A stretch of DNA of 35,488 nt, taken from the NCBI GenBank assembly GCA_011364975.1, contig RDOE01000034.1, positions 1 to 35,488 of the forward strand, in the 5' to 3' direction. The notes under the pieces were generated by a model, which made no database searches, was not told the origin of the DNA, and saw nothing but the letters and a program-made list of their open reading frames with translations. A program made the translations under genes and the position numbers. Numbering within the stretch: the stretch's first letter is position 1; every line of letters starts with the position of its first letter. Source of the DNA: Promethearchaeota archaeon (GTDB lineage Archaea; Asgardarchaeota; Lokiarchaeia; Sigyniarchaeales; SOKP01). Of this stretch, positions 33,694 to 35,488 are shown one piece after another.

Positions 33694-35148
33694 ATGGCAA
33701 GACCGAGTCCGTTAGAGATATATACGTTGCTCGATAAAAGCAATTGCAAGGACTGCGGAAGAGACACCTGTATGGCATTTGCAACAGATATCCTTGAACG
33801 TAAGGTTAAAGTGCAAGACTGTACCCATCTAATGCAGGAGCCCAAACAAGCTAAAAATCGTGAAAAATTGATAACACTTGTTACTCCACCACAAAGACCG
33901 GTAACTATAGGAGTTGGAGAAAGAACTTGTGTAATTGGTGGAGAAGAGATTCTTATGCGCCATCAATTGACATTTTACAACGAAACTGCGATTTTTATTG
34001 AAATTGCAGATGATGATCCCGATTTGGAGGAAACTGCTAAATATTTAACCGATCTGAAGGTTGAACGAATTGGTGATGTACTTCAAGTAAATGGAATAGC
34101 TTTAAGATGTGTTTCAGGTGAAATGGAACAGTTCAAGTTAGCTGCAAAGAAGTTGAGTGAAGCATCGAGCTTACCTATTATGTTAACTTGCTTGAATCCT
34201 GAGATTTTACTTTCCGCCGCGGAAGAGATCAAGACTAAAAAACCGTTACTCTACGCATTAACTAAAGAGAATTGGGAACAGATTGGTAAGTTCGCCGTAG
34301 AGAATTCTTTACCCGTAGTAGCAGTTTCGAGCAATCTGGATGAATTAATGTCTCTTAGCGCCACATTGCAAAAACTTGGAGTGAAAGAATTAGTATTAGA
34401 TGCAGGAACCTTTTTTGGTCCCGGTAAACTCGCGGTTACATATGATAACATAATGCAATTACGTACAGCTGCAATCGATAAAGAGAATAAGAATGCAGGT
34501 TGGCCTGTAATGGGAGTACCAGCTGCATATTGGAGTCAAACTAAAATTGGAGATGATAAAGAACTATGGCTAGCCCAATACCAAGAATTAATAATGGGGG
34601 CTATCATGGAATCAATTGATACGAACTTAATTGTATTACATACCGGTCAAAAGAAAGAAGAAATATGGGCGCTATTAGCATTAATGACTTTACGACAGAG
34701 TGTTTTTAGTGATCCTCGAGTATATCCTGCAGTTGATCCGGGATTATATGAGATTGGAGAACCAAATGACATGTCGCCTGTATTTGTAACTAGCAATTAC
34801 AGATTAACGAAGATTCCCGTCGAAATAGATATTAAAGGAGCCAATCTTAACGCTTATTTATTGGTTGTAGACAGTGAGGGTATCGGAATTGAGAGCGCTG
34901 TCGCTGGTGGGCAATTTAATGCAGGAGCCATCGCTGAAGCTGTAAAAGAATTCAAAGTCTTTGACAAAGTTAAGCATAGAATTCTTATAATTCCAGGAAT
35001 GGCTGCAAGATTAAGTGGAGCATTAGAAGATGAGGCAGATGCATTTGTTGTTGTCGGTCCACGAGATAGTTCTGGTATTGGCAAATATGTTAAGGAACAA
35101 TGGAAACCAGAAGAATTTATGAAGCAATATGAAGATATGAAAGAATAA
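33694..35148 (+). CDS. cdhE: Acetyl-CoA decarbonylase/synthase gamma subunit (corrinoid iron-sulfur protein large subunit)
   Basis: CdhE, with CdhD, carries the methyl group on a corrinoid between tetrahydro(methano)pterin or folate and the acetyl-CoA synthase site in the Wood-Ljungdahl pathway. The 484-residue protein has its N-terminal [4Fe-4S] cysteines at 18, 21, 26 and 43 (NCKDCGRDTC, QDC), a central TIM-barrel-like part (VGERTCVIGGEEILMRHQLTF reduced here to its core), and a C-terminal corrinoid-binding part (IPGMAARLSGALED, VVGPRDSSGIGKY). Length is slightly above the usual 450-470. No other cdh/acs gene is next to it. Codon use is less AT-rich than in the orphan genes nearby, as expected for a highly expressed enzyme. 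Confidence 0.95.
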   Translation: MARPSPLEIYTLLDKSNCKDCGRDTCMAFATDILERKVKVQDCTHLMQEPKQAKNREKLITLVTPPQRPVTIGVGERTCVIGGEEILMRHQLTFYNETAIFIEIADDDPDLEETAKYLTDLKVERIGDVLQVNGIALRCVSGEMEQFKLAAKKLSEASSLPIMLTCLNPEILLSAAEEIKTKKPLLYALTKENWEQIGKFAVENSLPVVAVSSNLDELMSLSATLQKLGVKELVLDAGTFFGPGKLAVTYDNIMQLRTAAIDKENKNAGWPVMGVPAAYWSQTKIGDDKELWLAQYQELIMGAIMESIDTNLIVLHTGQKKEEIWALLALMTLRQSVFSDPRVYPAVDPGLYEIGEPNDMSPVFVTSNYRLTKIPVEIDIKGANLNAYLLVVDSEGIGIESAVAGGQFNAGAIAEAVKEFKVFDKVKHRILIIPGMAARLSGALEDEADAFVVVGPRDSSGIGKYVKEQWKPEEFMKQYEDMKE

Positions 35149-35156
35149 GCAAACCT

Positions 35157-35183
35157 CTCTTTTTTTACTTTTTTTATTTTTTT
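35157..35183 (+). terminator. T-rich terminator after cdhE
   Basis: Three consecutive T-runs (of about seven each) begin nine bases after the cdhE stop codon. Poly-T tracts are the usual archaeal intrinsic terminator. Confidence 0.6.
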
Positions 35184-35372
35184 AGATGAGTTCAGTTTTA
35201 CTTGAAGAGACCTAAAACATAAATAACAAATATGATAATTTCCAAATTTAAATGTGAAACCATTTTCTTATTTAAATCATGTCTTTAACATCGAGATAAA
35301 AAGACGATGAAATATAAAAGGATAAAAAAAAAAAGGAAAAAAGGTAAAAAACTTTGAAAGTTAGATATAAAT

Positions 35373-35488
35373 TTATCTTTTAATTATTGTTCTCTTTTTA
35401 GATGTTGTTTTCAATAAGTAGATGATAATAATCGCGGAAACGCTTCCAATTACGAATAGATTTGGACCAGGTATTCTTCCATTTGTTG
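35373..35488 (-). CDS. C-terminal fragment of a membrane-anchored surface protein with PGxN-type sorting tail
   Basis: A minus-strand frame enters from the right edge and ends with TAA at 35373. It reads TNGRIPGPNLFVIGSVSA, then a hydrophobic stretch (IIIIYLL), then a basic end (KTTSKKRTIIKR). The order P-G-x-N, hydrophobic helix, positive cluster is the arrangement of archaeosortase-type C-terminal signals (PGF-CTERM and the Loki-CTERM style). The rest of the protein lies outside the window. Confidence 0.6.
   Translation of the reverse strand, partial: TNGRIPGPNLFVIGSVSAIIIIYLLKTTSKKRTIIKR

Noticed and set aside
1..35488. CRISPR arrays, insertion sequences, tRNA and rRNA genes
   Set aside because: No regularly spaced repeats, transposase motifs, or tRNA-like cloverleaf with T-loop consensus were noticed by eye. 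A tRNAscan-type search could still find intron-bearing tRNAs.

Overview
The window is AT-rich archaeal DNA and most likely comes from an Asgard archaeon (Promethearchaeota) of the Loki type. The archaeal signs are transcription factor TFB next to Gar1, ribosomal protein eS26, the archaeosine pair ArcS/RaSEA, TrmY, an archaeal CDP-alcohol phosphatidyltransferase and the gamma subunit of acetyl-CoA decarbonylase/synthase. The Asgard signs are two small roadblock/LC7-type proteins beside TFB, a C-terminal PGxN-type membrane sorting tail at the right edge, several very large or orphan proteins, and frequent TTG/GTG starts. No taxonomic marker was compared, so the lineage is an inference.

Layout. 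Positions 1-3.3 kb: the first codons of a minus-strand gene, a DUF6125-like protein, an LLM-class flavin oxidoreductase and an Old Yellow Enzyme-type oxidoreductase. 3.4-5.7 kb: S-adenosylhomocysteine hydrolase, divergent from a tandem Lrp/AsnC-type regulator with a palindrome over its promoter. 5.9-6.4 kb: a DnaQ-fold exonuclease broken by a frameshift. 6.5-12.2 kb: an information-processing block on the plus strand: ArcS and RaSEA (overlapping), Gar1, TFB and two roadblock-like proteins. 12.7-15.5 kb: a two-gene ABC exporter and a second tandem Lrp-like regulator, all on the minus strand. 15.6-17.4 kb: TrmY, a CDP-alcohol phosphatidyltransferase and eS26, which has no ATG/GTG/TTG start. 17.4-23.1 kb: a PIN-TPR protein, a MobB-like GTPase, an unknown gene split by an in-frame TAA, and a HypE-like AIR-synthase-family protein. 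23.4-25.5 kb: two unknown membrane proteins and a small orphan. 25.5-31 kb: an ADP-forming acyl-CoA synthetase alpha-type protein and a 1285-residue orphan with a C-terminal zinc knuckle. 31.4-35.5 kb: an MFS-like transporter, a NYN-domain nuclease, CdhE, and the tail of a surface/membrane-anchored protein.

The best understood groups are RNA modification and translation (ArcS/RaSEA for archaeosine at tRNA position 15, TrmY for N1-methylpseudouridine at position 54, Gar1 for H/ACA-guided pseudouridylation, eS26) and C1/methyl metabolism (CdhE in the Wood-Ljungdahl pathway, S-adenosylhomocysteine hydrolase in the methyl cycle). I saw no CRISPR array, insertion sequence, tRNA or rRNA gene, and no complete defence system. 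The main oddities are the ATT start of eS26, the in-frame TAA in the 20.0-21.9 kb gene, the frameshifted exonuclease, the 1285-residue orphan, a strong inverted repeat before cdhE and possible gene relics in two gaps.
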